Origin: Colimorpha sp045597945
GTDB lineage: Bacteria > Bacteroidota > Bacteroidia > Bacteroidales > P3
DNA: 47,081 nucleotides
Assembly: GCA_045597945.1 (NCBI GenBank)
Contig: JAZLLD010000050.1
Span: forward strand, 1 to 47,081
Direction: 5' to 3'
The notes beneath the pieces were generated by a model. It was not told the DNA's origin and made no database searches. It saw only the letters and a list, made by a program, of their open reading frames with translations. The position numbers were made by a program, and so were the translations under genes. Below are positions 32,836 to 41,901 of this stretch, piece after piece (positions within the stretch are counted from its first letter, which is position 1; each line of letters starts with the position of its first letter).

Positions 32836-34045
32836 AAGCAAGACGCTTCTCAAGGCGGGTGCGGATAGCCTTGATGAACTCGTCGGAGTTGACGCTCTTA
32901 GGAGTGATGCCTTCCATGAGGGCAGCGAGGTCCTTGGTGCAGATACCTTCGTTCAGGGTGTCGAAGCAAGCGCCTTCGAGCTGGTCGGCGAAGTTCATGA
33001 GGTCTTTCAGACCGTCCATTTCACCACGTTTGCGCAGAGCGCCGCTCCATGCGAAGATGGTAGCCATGGGGTTGGTGGAGGTCATCTCGCCAGTCTCCTG
33101 ATATTTGTACCAGTGGCGGGTAACGGTGCCGTGAGCAGCTTCGAACTCGTATTTGCCGTCGGGGCTGACGAGTACGGAGGTCATCATAGCGAGGGAGCCG
33201 AAAGCGGTGCTGACCATGTCGGACATAACGTCGCCATCGTAGTTCTTGCAAGCCCAGATGTAGCCGCCCTTGCTGCGGATAACGCGAGCAACTGCGTCGT
33301 CGATGAGGGTGTAGAAGTATTCGATGCCGAGTTCTTCGAACTTAGCCTTGTATTCCTCGAAGACCTCTTCGAAGATGATGCGGAACTGAGCGTCGTATTT
33401 CTTGCTGATGGTGTCCTTGGTGGAGAACCAGAGGTCCTGCTTCATATCGATAGCGTATTTGAAGCAGCTGTGAGCGAAGGAGCGGATGCTCTTGTCGAGG
33501 TTGTGCATGCCCTGGAGGACGCCAGCGCCCTTGAAGTTGTGGATAACAACCTCTTCGTGCTGACCGTTCTCACCGTCGAAAACGAGCTTGGCAACGCCGG
33601 GCTCGTTGGCGCGGATCTCAACGCTCTTGTAAACGTCGCCGTAAGCGTGACGAGCGATGGTGATAGGAGCTTCCCAGTTCTTAACGACGGGCTTGATGGT
33701 GGGGATGGTGATGGGGGTACGGAACACGGTACCGTCGAGGATGGAGCGGATGGTGCCGTTGGGGCTCTTCCACATCTCGTGGAGTTTGTATTCGTCCATA
33801 CGTTTCAGGTTAGGAGTGATGGTGGCGCACTTAACTGCGACGCCATACTTCTTAGCTGCCTCAGCGGAGTCGATGGTGATCTGGTCCTTGGTCTCATCGC
33901 GTTTTACGAGGCCGAGGTCGTAGTATTCGCTCTTCAGGTCAACGAAGGGAAGGATGAGGTCTTCCTTGATCATTTTCCAAAGTACGCGGGTCATTTCGTC
34001 GCCGTCCATCTCCACGAGGGGAGTAGTCATCTGAATTTTTGCCAT
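32834..34045 (-). CDS. icd: NADP-dependent isocitrate dehydrogenase
   Basis: 403 residues, the homodimeric type II (eukaryote-like) isocitrate dehydrogenase. It starts MAKIQMTTPLVEMDGDEMTRVLWKMI; the substrate loop has SPNGTIRSILDG with the conserved Ser and Asn, followed by FRTPI. The later block IWACKNYDGDVMSDM supplies the metal-binding Asp residues, and AHGTVTRHW binds the cofactor. It interconverts isocitrate and 2-oxoglutarate plus CO2 with NADP+. It is the last gene of the cit-acn-icd series, separated from acn by a 301-bp repeat-filled gap, and has its own terminator. It may have its own promoter inside the gap, but I find no good TAnnTTTG. Confidence 0.96.
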   Translation of the reverse strand: MAKIQMTTPLVEMDGDEMTRVLWKMIKEDLILPFVDLKSEYYDLGLVKRDETKDQITIDSAEAAKKYGVAVKCATITPNLKRMDEYKLHEMWKSPNGTIRSILDGTVFRTPITIPTIKPVVKNWEAPITIARHAYGDVYKSVEIRANEPGVAKLVFDGENGQHEEVVIHNFKGAGVLQGMHNLDKSIRSFAHSCFKYAIDMKQDLWFSTKDTISKKYDAQFRIIFEEVFEEYKAKFEELGIEYFYTLIDDAVARVIRSKGGYIWACKNYDGDVMSDMVSTAFGSLAMMTSVLVSPDGKYEFEAAHGTVTRHWYKYQETGEMTSTNPMATIFAWSGALRKRGEMDGLKDLMNFADQLEGACFDTLNEGICTKDLAALMEGITPKSVNSDEFIKAIRTRLEKRLA

Positions 34046-34346
34046 ATCTTTATGATTTTAGATTGTAGAATGCAGATTGTAGAGTGGGCTGGCGCATGAT
34101 GCCGAGCCACAAGCTTTCATCAGGCACACTACATTTGTGTTTTGATTTTAGATTGTAGAATGCAGATTGTAGAGTGGGCTGGCGCATGATGCCGAGCCAC
34201 AAACTTTCATCAGGCACACTACATTTTATGTTTTTTTGATTTTAGATTGTAGATTTTAGATTGTAGAGTGGCTGGCGCACCACGTTGTATATCACAACTC
34301 CGCACCCGGGACTCTACAATCTACCATCTACATTCTACACTCTATT
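34046..34346. repeat. 90-bp direct repeat with TTTAGAT/TGTAGA heptads
   Basis: Copies at 34053-34137 and 34143-34225 (90-bp offset) begin TGATTTTAGATTGTAGAATG and contain GTGGGCTGGCGC and GCCGAGCCACAA. A shorter third copy is at 34238-34282. More heptads fill 34305-34345. The whole acn-icd gap is repeat DNA with no gene. Confidence 0.9.
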
Positions 34347-36590
34347 TTATTTATTCTGATTTGCGTAGAAGTTCATCAAGCAACCGTCGGTGAGGATGGT
34401 GCGCTCGTTCTGGGTGAGGTTCTGGAAGTAGAGGTGGATGTCTTTCACACCGTTCTTGCTGATCACCTTAGCGTCGATCTCTTCCTTGCCGTCGAGGACA
34501 GCCTGGCGGATGCCGGGGATGAAGACCATGTCGCCGACCTCATAGTTGAACTCGGTGCCCTGAGCCAGGGTGAAGGGCATGATACCCCAGTTGATGCAGT
34601 TGCTGCGATAGCGCTTGGTAGCGTATTCGAAGCAGATGTTGGCATCGCCACCAAGAACCTTCTGGCAGCTGGCAGCCTGCTCACGTGCGGAACCGTCGCC
34701 AGGACGATTTGCGAATACGCAGGAACCGAAGCTGGTGTTCTCGGCCTTGGCACCAACCTTGGCGAGAGCGTCAGCCACGTTCTGAGGAACGTTGCCGGCA
34801 CGACGAGCGAGGTCTTCGCTCTGGATGCGCTTGCTGAGGCCAACGTACTCGGGGCAGCGGCGGCTCAGTGCGAATTCGGAGAGCTTGAGGGGGTTGGAAC
34901 GGTAGGAAGAAGTCTCACCAGAGGGGATGAGTTCGTCGGTGGTGGTAACTGCATCGTGGATAACAGCTGCCAGCTCAACGAGCATGTTCTCTTCCATTGC
35001 GTACATCTTGGGCCAGTCTTTGATGTTGGGGCCATAGCGGAGGGGCTCTTCGGTGTTGGCCTTGCCGTAGCCGTCGTAGATGCGGGTCTTGTACAGAGCG
35101 CCGTCGAACTCATAGCTCTTGTGGTCGTTGGTGTACTCGACGTCGGTAGCAGCGGTGATGACACCACCATTAGCTGCGGTGGCAGCGATGGAGCGAGCAT
35201 CCATAAGGCTGACGAGAGCGATCTGGCCGTCGCTGGGCTTGGAACCTTCGCGGTTGGGGAAGTTACGGGTGGTGTGGCGGATGGAGAAGCCGTTGTTGGC
35301 GGGAACGTCACCAGCACCGAAGCAAGGACCGCAGAATGCGGGCTTCATCACAACGCCAGCTTCCATCAGTTCCTCGCAGATACCGCTGCGGGTGGCAGCC
35401 AGGTATACGGGGTTGGACTGGGGATAAGCGCTCATGGTGAAGTAGTCGTTACCAATGGTCTTGCCCTTCAGGATGGCAGCAGCCTCGGCGAGGTTGTCGT
35501 AGGTACCACCGGAGCAACCAGCGATAAGAGCCTGGTCGGCGCAAACTTTACCGTTGCGGATTTTGCTGACGAGGTCGATCTCGACCTTGTTGCCATAACG
35601 CTTGTGGGTGTCTTCCTCAACAGCGCGGAGGATAGCCTCGGGGTTCTCCTGCAGCTCGTGGATGCTGTAGGCGTTGGAGGGGTGATAAGGCAGAGCGATC
35701 ATACACTCCTGAGTGGAGAGGTCGATCTTGATCATGCGGTCGTAGTAAGCCACGTCGCCGGGCATGAGCTGTTTGTAAGCTTCGGGACGGCCGTGCATCT
35801 TGTAGTATTCATTGACCTTCTCGTCGGTGATCCAGATGGAGCTGAGGCAGGTGGTCTCAGTGGTCATCACGTCGATACCGTTACGGAAGTCGGTGTCGAG
35901 TTCAGCAACGCCAGGACCTGCGAATTCGAGGACCTTGTTGTTTACGAAACCGTTCTCAAAGGTAGCCTTAACCAAGGAGATAGCTACGTCGTGGGGGCCG
36001 ACACCCTTGCGGGGTTTGCCTTCCAGCCATACGAGGACAACCTCAGGAGCGTTGATGTCCCAGGTGTTCTTGAGGAGCTGCTTAGCGAGCTCGCCACCAC
36101 CTTCACCAACACCCATGTTACCGAGGGAACCGTAGCGGGTGTGAGAGTCGGAACCGAGAATCATGTTGCCGCACTGTGCGAGGGCCTCGCGGGCATACTG
36201 GTGGATAACGGCCTGGTTGGCGGGAACGTAGATACCACCGTATTTCTTAGCAGCGGAAAGACCGAAGATGTGGTCGTCCTCATTGATGGTGCCGCCTACT
36301 GCGCAGAGAGAGTTGTGGCAGTTGGTGAGAGCGTAGGGCAGGGGGAATTTCTCAAGACCGGAAGCGCGAGCGGTCTGGATGATACCAACGTAAGTGATAT
36401 CGTGAGAAACCATAGCATCGAAACGGATGCGCATTTTCTTGCCTTTGGAACCGTCCACGTCGTGGGCGCGGAGGATTTTATAAGCGATGGTGTTTTCGCG
36501 AGCTTCGTCGGCTGCGGGCATGCCAGCGGCATCCATTTTGATTTCCTTACCATTCAGGAGGTATACTCCTTGATTGAATAATTCTACCAT
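34347..36590 (-). CDS. acn: Aconitate hydratase
   Basis: 747 residues, the size of the mitochondrial-type aconitases common in Bacteroidetes. Cluster cysteines lie in IAGCSGGTYDN and MKPAFCGPCFGAGDV. Other family signatures are GSDSHTRYGSLGNMGVGEGGGE and the swivelling domain with GDGSAREQAA. It isomerises citrate and isocitrate by way of cis-aconitate, and requires a 4Fe-4S cluster. It is in the cit-acn-icd series, 68 bp after the citC-citG gene, so it may be co-transcribed with the citrate lyase genes. Confidence 0.96.
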   Translation of the reverse strand: MVELFNQGVYLLNGKEIKMDAAGMPAADEARENTIAYKILRAHDVDGSKGKKMRIRFDAMVSHDITYVGIIQTARASGLEKFPLPYALTNCHNSLCAVGGTINEDDHIFGLSAAKKYGGIYVPANQAVIHQYAREALAQCGNMILGSDSHTRYGSLGNMGVGEGGGELAKQLLKNTWDINAPEVVLVWLEGKPRKGVGPHDVAISLVKATFENGFVNNKVLEFAGPGVAELDTDFRNGIDVMTTETTCLSSIWITDEKVNEYYKMHGRPEAYKQLMPGDVAYYDRMIKIDLSTQECMIALPYHPSNAYSIHELQENPEAILRAVEEDTHKRYGNKVEIDLVSKIRNGKVCADQALIAGCSGGTYDNLAEAAAILKGKTIGNDYFTMSAYPQSNPVYLAATRSGICEELMEAGVVMKPAFCGPCFGAGDVPANNGFSIRHTTRNFPNREGSKPSDGQIALVSLMDARSIAATAANGGVITAATDVEYTNDHKSYEFDGALYKTRIYDGYGKANTEEPLRYGPNIKDWPKMYAMEENMLVELAAVIHDAVTTTDELIPSGETSSYRSNPLKLSEFALSRRCPEYVGLSKRIQSEDLARRAGNVPQNVADALAKVGAKAENTSFGSCVFANRPGDGSAREQAASCQKVLGGDANICFEYATKRYRSNCINWGIMPFTLAQGTEFNYEVGDMVFIPGIRQAVLDGKEEIDAKVISKNGVKDIHLYFQNLTQNERTILTDGCLMNFYANQNK

Positions 36591-36658
36591 GTTGTTTTGT
36601 TTTAAATTATTATTTTTATTGTTGTTTTAATCAGTTTGCTTTTAATAGTATAATGATA

Positions 36659-38395
36659 CTATATGTTATATATGATGTGGGCGGCGAAGAGCGAGAGCGC
36701 CAGCATGTCGGCCGAACCGCCGGGCGACATATTGTGCTTTTTCATCCACTCTGCCAAAGCCTCATTGTCTTCTGTTCTAAAATTGTCTGCCACCTGGGCG
36801 CAGCGTTGCTGTGATTCTAGCGTCAGCTCGGCTCCTCCGCGGTGGTAGAGGTTGTTGTCTTCGAGTGTGGAAACGATGTGCAGCAACAGTCGCAGCCGTG
36901 CCTGCTCATCTTCCTTCACTTGCTGGAAATAGGGCATCCAGTCTTCAAAGAGTTGGGCATATCCTTCCAGAGCCATGTCCAATGCGCCTTTCACATGGTG
37001 TTTCTGACGCACTGCCGCCCCGTGGGTGTCGCTGGTTGCGGGCATCCCCTTGGCCAGGGCCATGATGGCTTCTCTGATTTTTGCAACATCCACTTGGTGC
37101 AAGCGATAGACGGAGTGGGCAATGCCCGCCACCATCATTCCCAGTGCGAAGATGGCACCTTTGTGGGTGTTGACTCCTCCTGTGGCTTCCAGCATGGCCG
37201 ACTCGGCCTGGAGGCCGATGGAGGTGACTGTTGTTACGGCAGGCATCTCGTCGGAGTAGCTCAGCTGGGCCAGTTTCACTAAATAGGGTTCGATAGCGTT
37301 GATGCTGCGCATCATCACCTCGTAGTTCATGTCGCTGTGCGAACCATTGTCGTCAGGACCAATAAGGCCCGGTTTTCCTTTGAGGTTCAGCTCATCGCGC
37401 ATGGCCTGGGCGGCCAGCACGCCGAGAACGAAGGGAACACTGGTGGGGAACAGCAACGAGAGGTCGCCGACCTGACGCACTCGGCTGGCGTTGATTACCA
37501 TATCTTTCAGTGTCAGTCGCTCTACCTCCACCACTTCCACGCCTTGAGGCTCGAGCACTTCGTGCATCAGCTCATTGTATCGTGCCGTCAGTTTGTCGGT
37601 AGGTTCGCTGCCGACGAAGCGGTGGGTTATACCCAGCGAGAGGACGATATGTCGCAGACAAACATCCAGGTCGAGGCGGATATGCTCGTCGGTGGCGTCG
37701 GTCACCTGTTTGAGGAAATAGGTGGGGAAGGTGGCCTCAGAAATCTGATAGTCGCTGCCTTCCAGCACATGTGCGTTGGCTATATCGGCACATCCGGATT
37801 CAACCATTTCCAACCGGTACTTGTAGTCGAACATCGACCGGTTTTCCTTCACCACCACCACAAACAGTTGGTCGACCTGCGCTGCGGCAGTCTCCACCAG
37901 ATAGCGGTGGCCCTTGGTGAAGGGGTTCGCATTCATGATTATCAAGCCTCTGCGCTCACCTTTGTGGCGGTCGCTCGCCTCGGCCAAGTGGGCTTTGTAG
38001 CGATTCAGCTCGGTCAGCGAGTTCTCCATAAACAGTGCCTGGGGCGACTGGGCGATGAGCTTGAATCCAAGCGACTGGAAGATGGCCAGGTTCTTGGGCT
38101 TGGTGTATACTTTGCATGAGAAATGGCCTTCTTCTCGGGCCACGCTCATCAGGTGCGACACCAGCATGTTGAACAAGTGCTCTTCGCGCAGATCTTCGCG
38201 CACGGCCACGCACTTGATGATGTCGCGTTTCAGTCCGCCACCCGCCAGAATCTCTTCTTCCTCCAAGCGGAAGATGCCGTAGTAGCTGTCCACCTCGTCC
38301 AGGCGCAGCTCGTTCAGGGCGAGGAAGTCCTCCACCTTCTTACGGCTGCGGCGGTCGTGCAGACTCAGCTGGCGTATTTCAAATTCCGAGATCAT
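36659..38395 (-). CDS. Fusion of citrate lyase ligase (CitC) and triphosphoribosyl-dephospho-CoA synthase (CitG)
   Basis: 578 residues. I took the ATG at 38393-38395 (MISEFEIRQLSLHDRR); the upstream open frame has no conserved sequence and lies inside citX. Residues ~1-150 form an acetyltransferase-like domain, and 150-310 the nucleotidyltransferase part with NANPFTKGHRYLVE and SRVRQ, matching CitC, which acetylates the lyase acyl carrier protein using acetate and ATP. From about 318 the sequence matches CitG (VPFVLGVLAAQAMRDELNLKGKPGLIGPDDNG, then NTHKGAIFALG), which makes the prosthetic-group precursor from ATP and dephospho-CoA. CitX-CitG fusions are known; this pairing with CitC is less familiar to me. 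It overlaps citX by 17 bp. Confidence 0.88.
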   Translation of the reverse strand: MISEFEIRQLSLHDRRSRKKVEDFLALNELRLDEVDSYYGIFRLEEEEILAGGGLKRDIIKCVAVREDLREEHLFNMLVSHLMSVAREEGHFSCKVYTKPKNLAIFQSLGFKLIAQSPQALFMENSLTELNRYKAHLAEASDRHKGERRGLIIMNANPFTKGHRYLVETAAAQVDQLFVVVVKENRSMFDYKYRLEMVESGCADIANAHVLEGSDYQISEATFPTYFLKQVTDATDEHIRLDLDVCLRHIVLSLGITHRFVGSEPTDKLTARYNELMHEVLEPQGVEVVEVERLTLKDMVINASRVRQVGDLSLLFPTSVPFVLGVLAAQAMRDELNLKGKPGLIGPDDNGSHSDMNYEVMMRSINAIEPYLVKLAQLSYSDEMPAVTTVTSIGLQAESAMLEATGGVNTHKGAIFALGMMVAGIAHSVYRLHQVDVAKIREAIMALAKGMPATSDTHGAAVRQKHHVKGALDMALEGYAQLFEDWMPYFQQVKEDEQARLRLLLHIVSTLEDNNLYHRGGAELTLESQQRCAQVADNFRTEDNEALAEWMKKHNMSPGGSADMLALSLFAAHIIYNI

Positions 38396-38912
38396 AGTTT
38401 GCGGGTGTGTCCTTGTATTGGTTAAAGATTTCCTCCACGCGTGCATACAGGTCAGGCTTTGTGTGCCGGCGGGCTCTGATGCAGTTGATGGAGGGTTCGT
38501 TTTCGCAGATGATGCACTTGCGGGGTTCGAAGCCAATCTCGGTGCGCGACAGCGGTGTGGAGTCGGGGCGGATAACGTCGAAGTCCCACAGGCGGCCCAG
38601 TGGATAGCCGTCCTCAATAAGACAGCACAACCGCTTGGCCTCCAGCAAGGGCAAACGGCTGACAAAGTAGATTTCCGACCCGGTATGCAGGTCGCGGCGT
38701 TCCATGAACTCAATTTGCAGGAATTGGTTCTGTTGCAGGAAAGCCTCTGCCTTGTCGGCCAGCGTCAAAGAAATGGGGTTGCTCTTCACGGGTCCGGGCA
38801 TGACCATCGTTACCGACACGAGAGTCCACTCCGGATATTGCTGAAGCAATTCCAGGTGACGCAGGTGGCGGTTGTCGCGGCTCTGCAGCAGTTCGTCAAG
38901 AGTAACTTCCAT
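38379..38912 (-). CDS. citX: Apo-citrate lyase phosphoribosyl-dephospho-CoA transferase
   Basis: 177 residues, close to the usual CitX length. The N-terminal LLQSRDNRHLRHLELL and LVSVTMVMPGPVKSN, and the C-terminal RKCIICENEPSINCIRARRHT motif (Cys pattern with R-x-R-R-H) are the family signature. It transfers the 2'-(5''-triphosphoribosyl)-3'-dephospho-CoA group to the serine of CitD. It is separated from citF by 159 bp carrying heptad repeats, and overlaps the citC-citG fusion. Confidence 0.93.
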   Translation of the reverse strand: MEVTLDELLQSRDNRHLRHLELLQQYPEWTLVSVTMVMPGPVKSNPISLTLADKAEAFLQQNQFLQIEFMERRDLHTGSEIYFVSRLPLLEAKRLCCLIEDGYPLGRLWDFDVIRPDSTPLSRTEIGFEPRKCIICENEPSINCIRARRHTKPDLYARVEEIFNQYKDTPANYDLGI

Positions 38913-38924
38913 GATGATTGTAAA

Positions 38925-39065
38925 TTGTAGATTTTAGAATGTAGAATAGGGCGGGTGCCAATTATGTTTAGGTCTGCGCTGTTCAGTTTATAGAAGATAG
39001 AGCGGGGTGGGAAATTGTGGGTGCCACCCCACTCTAAATTCTACATTTTACATTCTACAATCTAT
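38925..39065. repeat. Heptad-type repeats between citF and citX
   Basis: TTGTAGATTTTAGAATGTAG (38929-38948) and, inverted, ACTCTAAATTCTACATTTTA (39032-39051) with GGGTGCCACC before the latter. The strings are spaced at 7 bases and share the GGGTGCCA-type GC-rich core with other intergenic sites. Confidence 0.7.
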
Positions 39066-39071
39066 GTTGCT

Positions 39072-40610
39072 TTATGCGTTGATGTTCTTGATAACGTCGA
39101 GAACGCTGCCGTCGCGGTTCATGACAACGCCGACCACCTTGTCGCCGAAGGGCAGGGGAGCGGGGGTGCCAATCTGCTTGAGGGCGCGATCCTTGAGCCA
39201 GTTGATGTCAACGATGTTGAGACCGGCTTTCTTCAGGCGCTCAGCAATCTCAGGCCGGTTGGGGTTGACGGCGATACCGTACTCGGTAACGACCACGTCG
39301 ACGCTCTTACCAGGAGTGATAAGGGTGGTGACCTTGTCAACCACGCAGGGGATACGGCCGCGGAGCAAGGGGCACACGATGATGCTCAGTGCGCTGTCGG
39401 CTGCGGTGTCCTGGTGACCACCGATGGCACCGCGGATGATACCGTCGGAACCAACGAGGACGTTCACGTTGAACTCGGTGTCGACCTCAAGAGCGGAGAG
39501 GATGACGATGTCGAGAGCGTGGGTTGCGGAACCGGGCTCGTCGGCGCTAGCATACTCGTTGGCGGAAGCCTCTTTATGCTTAGGATCGTTCATGATGCTC
39601 TCAGCGGCCACGCGGTCGAAGCTTTGTACGTCGATAAGACGGTCGATGAGGCCCTCTTCGTGCAGTTTGACCATGTGAGCGGTGATGCCACCCAGTGCGA
39701 AGCTGGCGTGGATGTTCTGGTCGATCATGCTCTGGCGGATATATTTCACAGCGGCCAGGGATGCACCGCCGGAACCGGTCTGGATAGAGAAGCCCTCTTT
39801 GAAGTAACCGCTGTTGACGATTACCTTGGCAGCCTGCTGTGCGAGGAGGATGTCGCGGGGGTTCTTGGTGTCGCGGATAGCGCCGCTAGCAATCTTGCTG
39901 CTGTCGCCTACACTCTCAACCTCAACCACGAAGTCAACGTTGCGCTCGGAGATTGAGTTGGGGGTGTTGGGATAAGCCACGAGATCGTCGGTGAGGATGA
40001 CAACCTTGTCGGCATACTGTGCGTCGGGCAGTGCGTAACCGAGGGAACCGCAGATGCTCTTAGCGTTCTCGCTACGGCTGAAACCGCAAGCGTTACCCAT
40101 GGGGTCGCAAGAAGAAGCGCCGATGAAGGCCACATCGATATGGAGCTCGCCGGTAGCGATAGCGCTACCACGTGCACCATGGCTGCGGAAGACAACGGGT
40201 TTCTCCATCAGGCCGCGAGAGATCTCGTCGGCGAGTTTGCCGCGCAGGCCGGAGGTGCTGATGCTGGTGATCACGCCGTTCTTGATATGCTCGATCAGGG
40301 GTTCGTGAACATCCTGGAGCGAGGAAGCAGCGAGGCTGAGGTTCTTGAAGCCCATTTCGGCCAGTTTGTCAACAACCATGTTCACCACCTTGTCGCCACC
40401 ACGGAAATGGTGGTGGAAGCTGATGGTCATACCGTCCTTGAGGCCGGATTTCTTGATAGCCTCTTCGAGGGTCACGATCTTGGGGCTCTTCTTCAGGGCT
40501 TCCTGTTTCTCGGTGCCGTCTTTCACGAGGTTCTTCTCGTCGAAAACCTCTTTATTGAGTTTTGCAGCTTCGGCTGCAATCAAAGCTTGTCTGTCTTTAG
40601 TTGCGTTCAT
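39072..40610 (-). CDS. citF: Citrate lyase alpha subunit (citrate CoA-transferase)
   Basis: 512 residues, comparable to E. coli CitF (about 510). It is the transferase subunit that exchanges the acetyl group on the acyl carrier protein for citrate, giving citryl-ACP. The fold is CoA-transferase-like: GMTISFHHHFRGGDKVVNMV, FRSHGARGSAIATGELHIDVAFIGASSCDPMGNACG and QTGSGGASLAAVKYIR are conserved segments. It ends RDGSVLDVIKNINA. The start lies 1 bp after the citE stop, showing tight coupling. Confidence 0.96.
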   Translation of the reverse strand: MNATKDRQALIAAEAAKLNKEVFDEKNLVKDGTEKQEALKKSPKIVTLEEAIKKSGLKDGMTISFHHHFRGGDKVVNMVVDKLAEMGFKNLSLAASSLQDVHEPLIEHIKNGVITSISTSGLRGKLADEISRGLMEKPVVFRSHGARGSAIATGELHIDVAFIGASSCDPMGNACGFSRSENAKSICGSLGYALPDAQYADKVVILTDDLVAYPNTPNSISERNVDFVVEVESVGDSSKIASGAIRDTKNPRDILLAQQAAKVIVNSGYFKEGFSIQTGSGGASLAAVKYIRQSMIDQNIHASFALGGITAHMVKLHEEGLIDRLIDVQSFDRVAAESIMNDPKHKEASANEYASADEPGSATHALDIVILSALEVDTEFNVNVLVGSDGIIRGAIGGHQDTAADSALSIIVCPLLRGRIPCVVDKVTTLITPGKSVDVVVTEYGIAVNPNRPEIAERLKKAGLNIVDINWLKDRALKQIGTPAPLPFGDKVVGVVMNRDGSVLDVIKNINA

Positions 40611-40611
40611 A

Positions 40612-41502
40612 TTACAAGTCCTCCTCTCTTAAAATACCAGATGCAATTGCAAGTTCGATGGTGTGCTCGGCGCGGATAACCACGGGCTTGTCGACCATCT
40701 TACCGTTGAGGCTGATAACGCCGCTGCCCTTGGCGGCAGCTTCCTTGATGGCAGCCTTGATGCGCAGAGCCTTCTCGATATCCTTCTGCTTGGGAGCGAA
40801 CACCTCGTTCACCACCTCGATCTGACGGGGGTTGATGATGGACTTACCATCGAAGCCGAGGGCCTTGATAGCCTCCACCTCGCGGCGGAAAGCGTCCATA
40901 TCGTTAAGGTTGGAATAAACAGTGTCGAAGCAGTTGATGCCTGCGGCGCGGCTGGCCACGACGATGGTCTGGCGGGCCATCAGCAGCTCGGTACCGGCGT
41001 CGGTGCGGGGAGTCTTCAGCGAAGCGGTGTAGTCCTCGGCGCCGAGGGCGATACCCATCATGCGCTTGCTGGCGGTAGCGATGGCATAAGCGTTGATCAC
41101 GCCCAGTGCGCTCTCGATAGCGGCCATGATCTGAGTGCGGCCTACGCAGCCCAGGCGCTCTTCCACCTTGATGATTTCAGCCTCAAGTTCCTTCACCTCT
41201 TCAGCGGTCTCGGTCTTGGGCATACGGATTACGTTCACGCCGGCGCTAACAACGGCCTCCACGTCCTTCTTACCATAAGGAGTGTTCAGGGGGTTGATAC
41301 GCACCACCATTTCGGTGTTGCCGTAGTCGATAGTTTTCAGTGCGTTATGTACGAGGAGGCGAGCAGCATCCTTCTCGGCCATAGTAACGGAGTCCTCGAG
41401 GTCGAGCATAATCGAGTCGGGACCATAGAGATAGGCATCAGCCATCATGCTGGGGTTGTTACCCGGCACAAACATCATTGTTCTTCTGAGACGATCTTTC
41501 AT
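40612..41502 (-). CDS. citE: Citrate lyase beta subunit (citryl-ACP lyase)
   Basis: 296 residues. HpcH/HpaI-family TIM barrel with RRTMMFVPGNNPSMM, SIMLDLEDSVTMAEKDAAR and MVVRINPLNTPYG, then GIALGAEDYTASL with metal-binding residues and DGKSIINPRQIEVVN. It cleaves citryl-ACP to oxaloacetate and acetyl-ACP with Mg2+. The gene lies 12 bp downstream of the citD stop and 1 bp from citF. Confidence 0.97.
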   Translation of the reverse strand: MKDRLRRTMMFVPGNNPSMMADAYLYGPDSIMLDLEDSVTMAEKDAARLLVHNALKTIDYGNTEMVVRINPLNTPYGKKDVEAVVSAGVNVIRMPKTETAEEVKELEAEIIKVEERLGCVGRTQIMAAIESALGVINAYAIATASKRMMGIALGAEDYTASLKTPRTDAGTELLMARQTIVVASRAAGINCFDTVYSNLNDMDAFRREVEAIKALGFDGKSIINPRQIEVVNEVFAPKQKDIEKALRIKAAIKEAAAKGSGVISLNGKMVDKPVVIRAEHTIELAIASGILREEDL

Positions 41503-41514
41503 AGTTCCTCCATT

Positions 41515-41796
41515 TTAAGCGTTCCAAACATCCTTGCCAGTTGCACGAACGGCGGCGCAAGTCACGCGAGCCTTGATGGTGCAGTCGAGGGCGCCCTTGT
41601 CGGTTGCCACAACATTAGCACTGGTTATGCCCAACTCCTGCAGAGTTTCGGCAATGACCTTTTTAATCTGTTCACCGAACTGATAAGCCACGGTGCTGTC
41701 AAGCTCGATGTTCAGCTTGCCCTCTTCAGAGGGTTCAATCTGGACCATGATATCGCCGGATTCAAGAGTTCCTGCGAATGCTTTGTTGATAGTCAT
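41515..41796 (-). CDS. citD: Citrate lyase acyl carrier protein (gamma subunit)
   Basis: 93 residues from the ATG at 41794-41796 (MTINKAFAGTLESGDIMVQI). Ser13 in TLESGDI is the site that carries the phosphoribosyl-dephospho-CoA group. DKGALDCTIKARVTCAA is conserved. An upstream frame to 41931 gives an unlikely N-terminal extension and would begin upstream of the expected transcription start. It is the first gene of the citrate lyase operon and follows a good promoter. Confidence 0.95.
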   Translation of the reverse strand: MTINKAFAGTLESGDIMVQIEPSEEGKLNIELDSTVAYQFGEQIKKVIAETLQELGITSANVVATDKGALDCTIKARVTCAAVRATGKDVWNA

Positions 41797-41901
41797 TTTG
41801 ATATTTTTTATTTTTAATATTAAAAATTTATTTCCAAAAATTGTGTAGCCTACGGAAAGACAATGTCTTGCGACATTTGTCTCACTAATGGTTACACTTG
41901 G

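Noticed and set aside
34434..36581. 715-residue plus-strand open frame antisense to acn
   Set aside because: It lies entirely inside the aconitase gene on the other strand, has composition biased to Val, Gly and Asp, and shows no domain. Long antisense frames arise from the codon use of the real gene.
38396..38713. N-terminal extension of the CitC-CitG protein to 38713
   Set aside because: It lies within citX, is low in conserved residues and has the composition of an off-frame product. The ATG at 38395 gives a normal CitC N-terminus.
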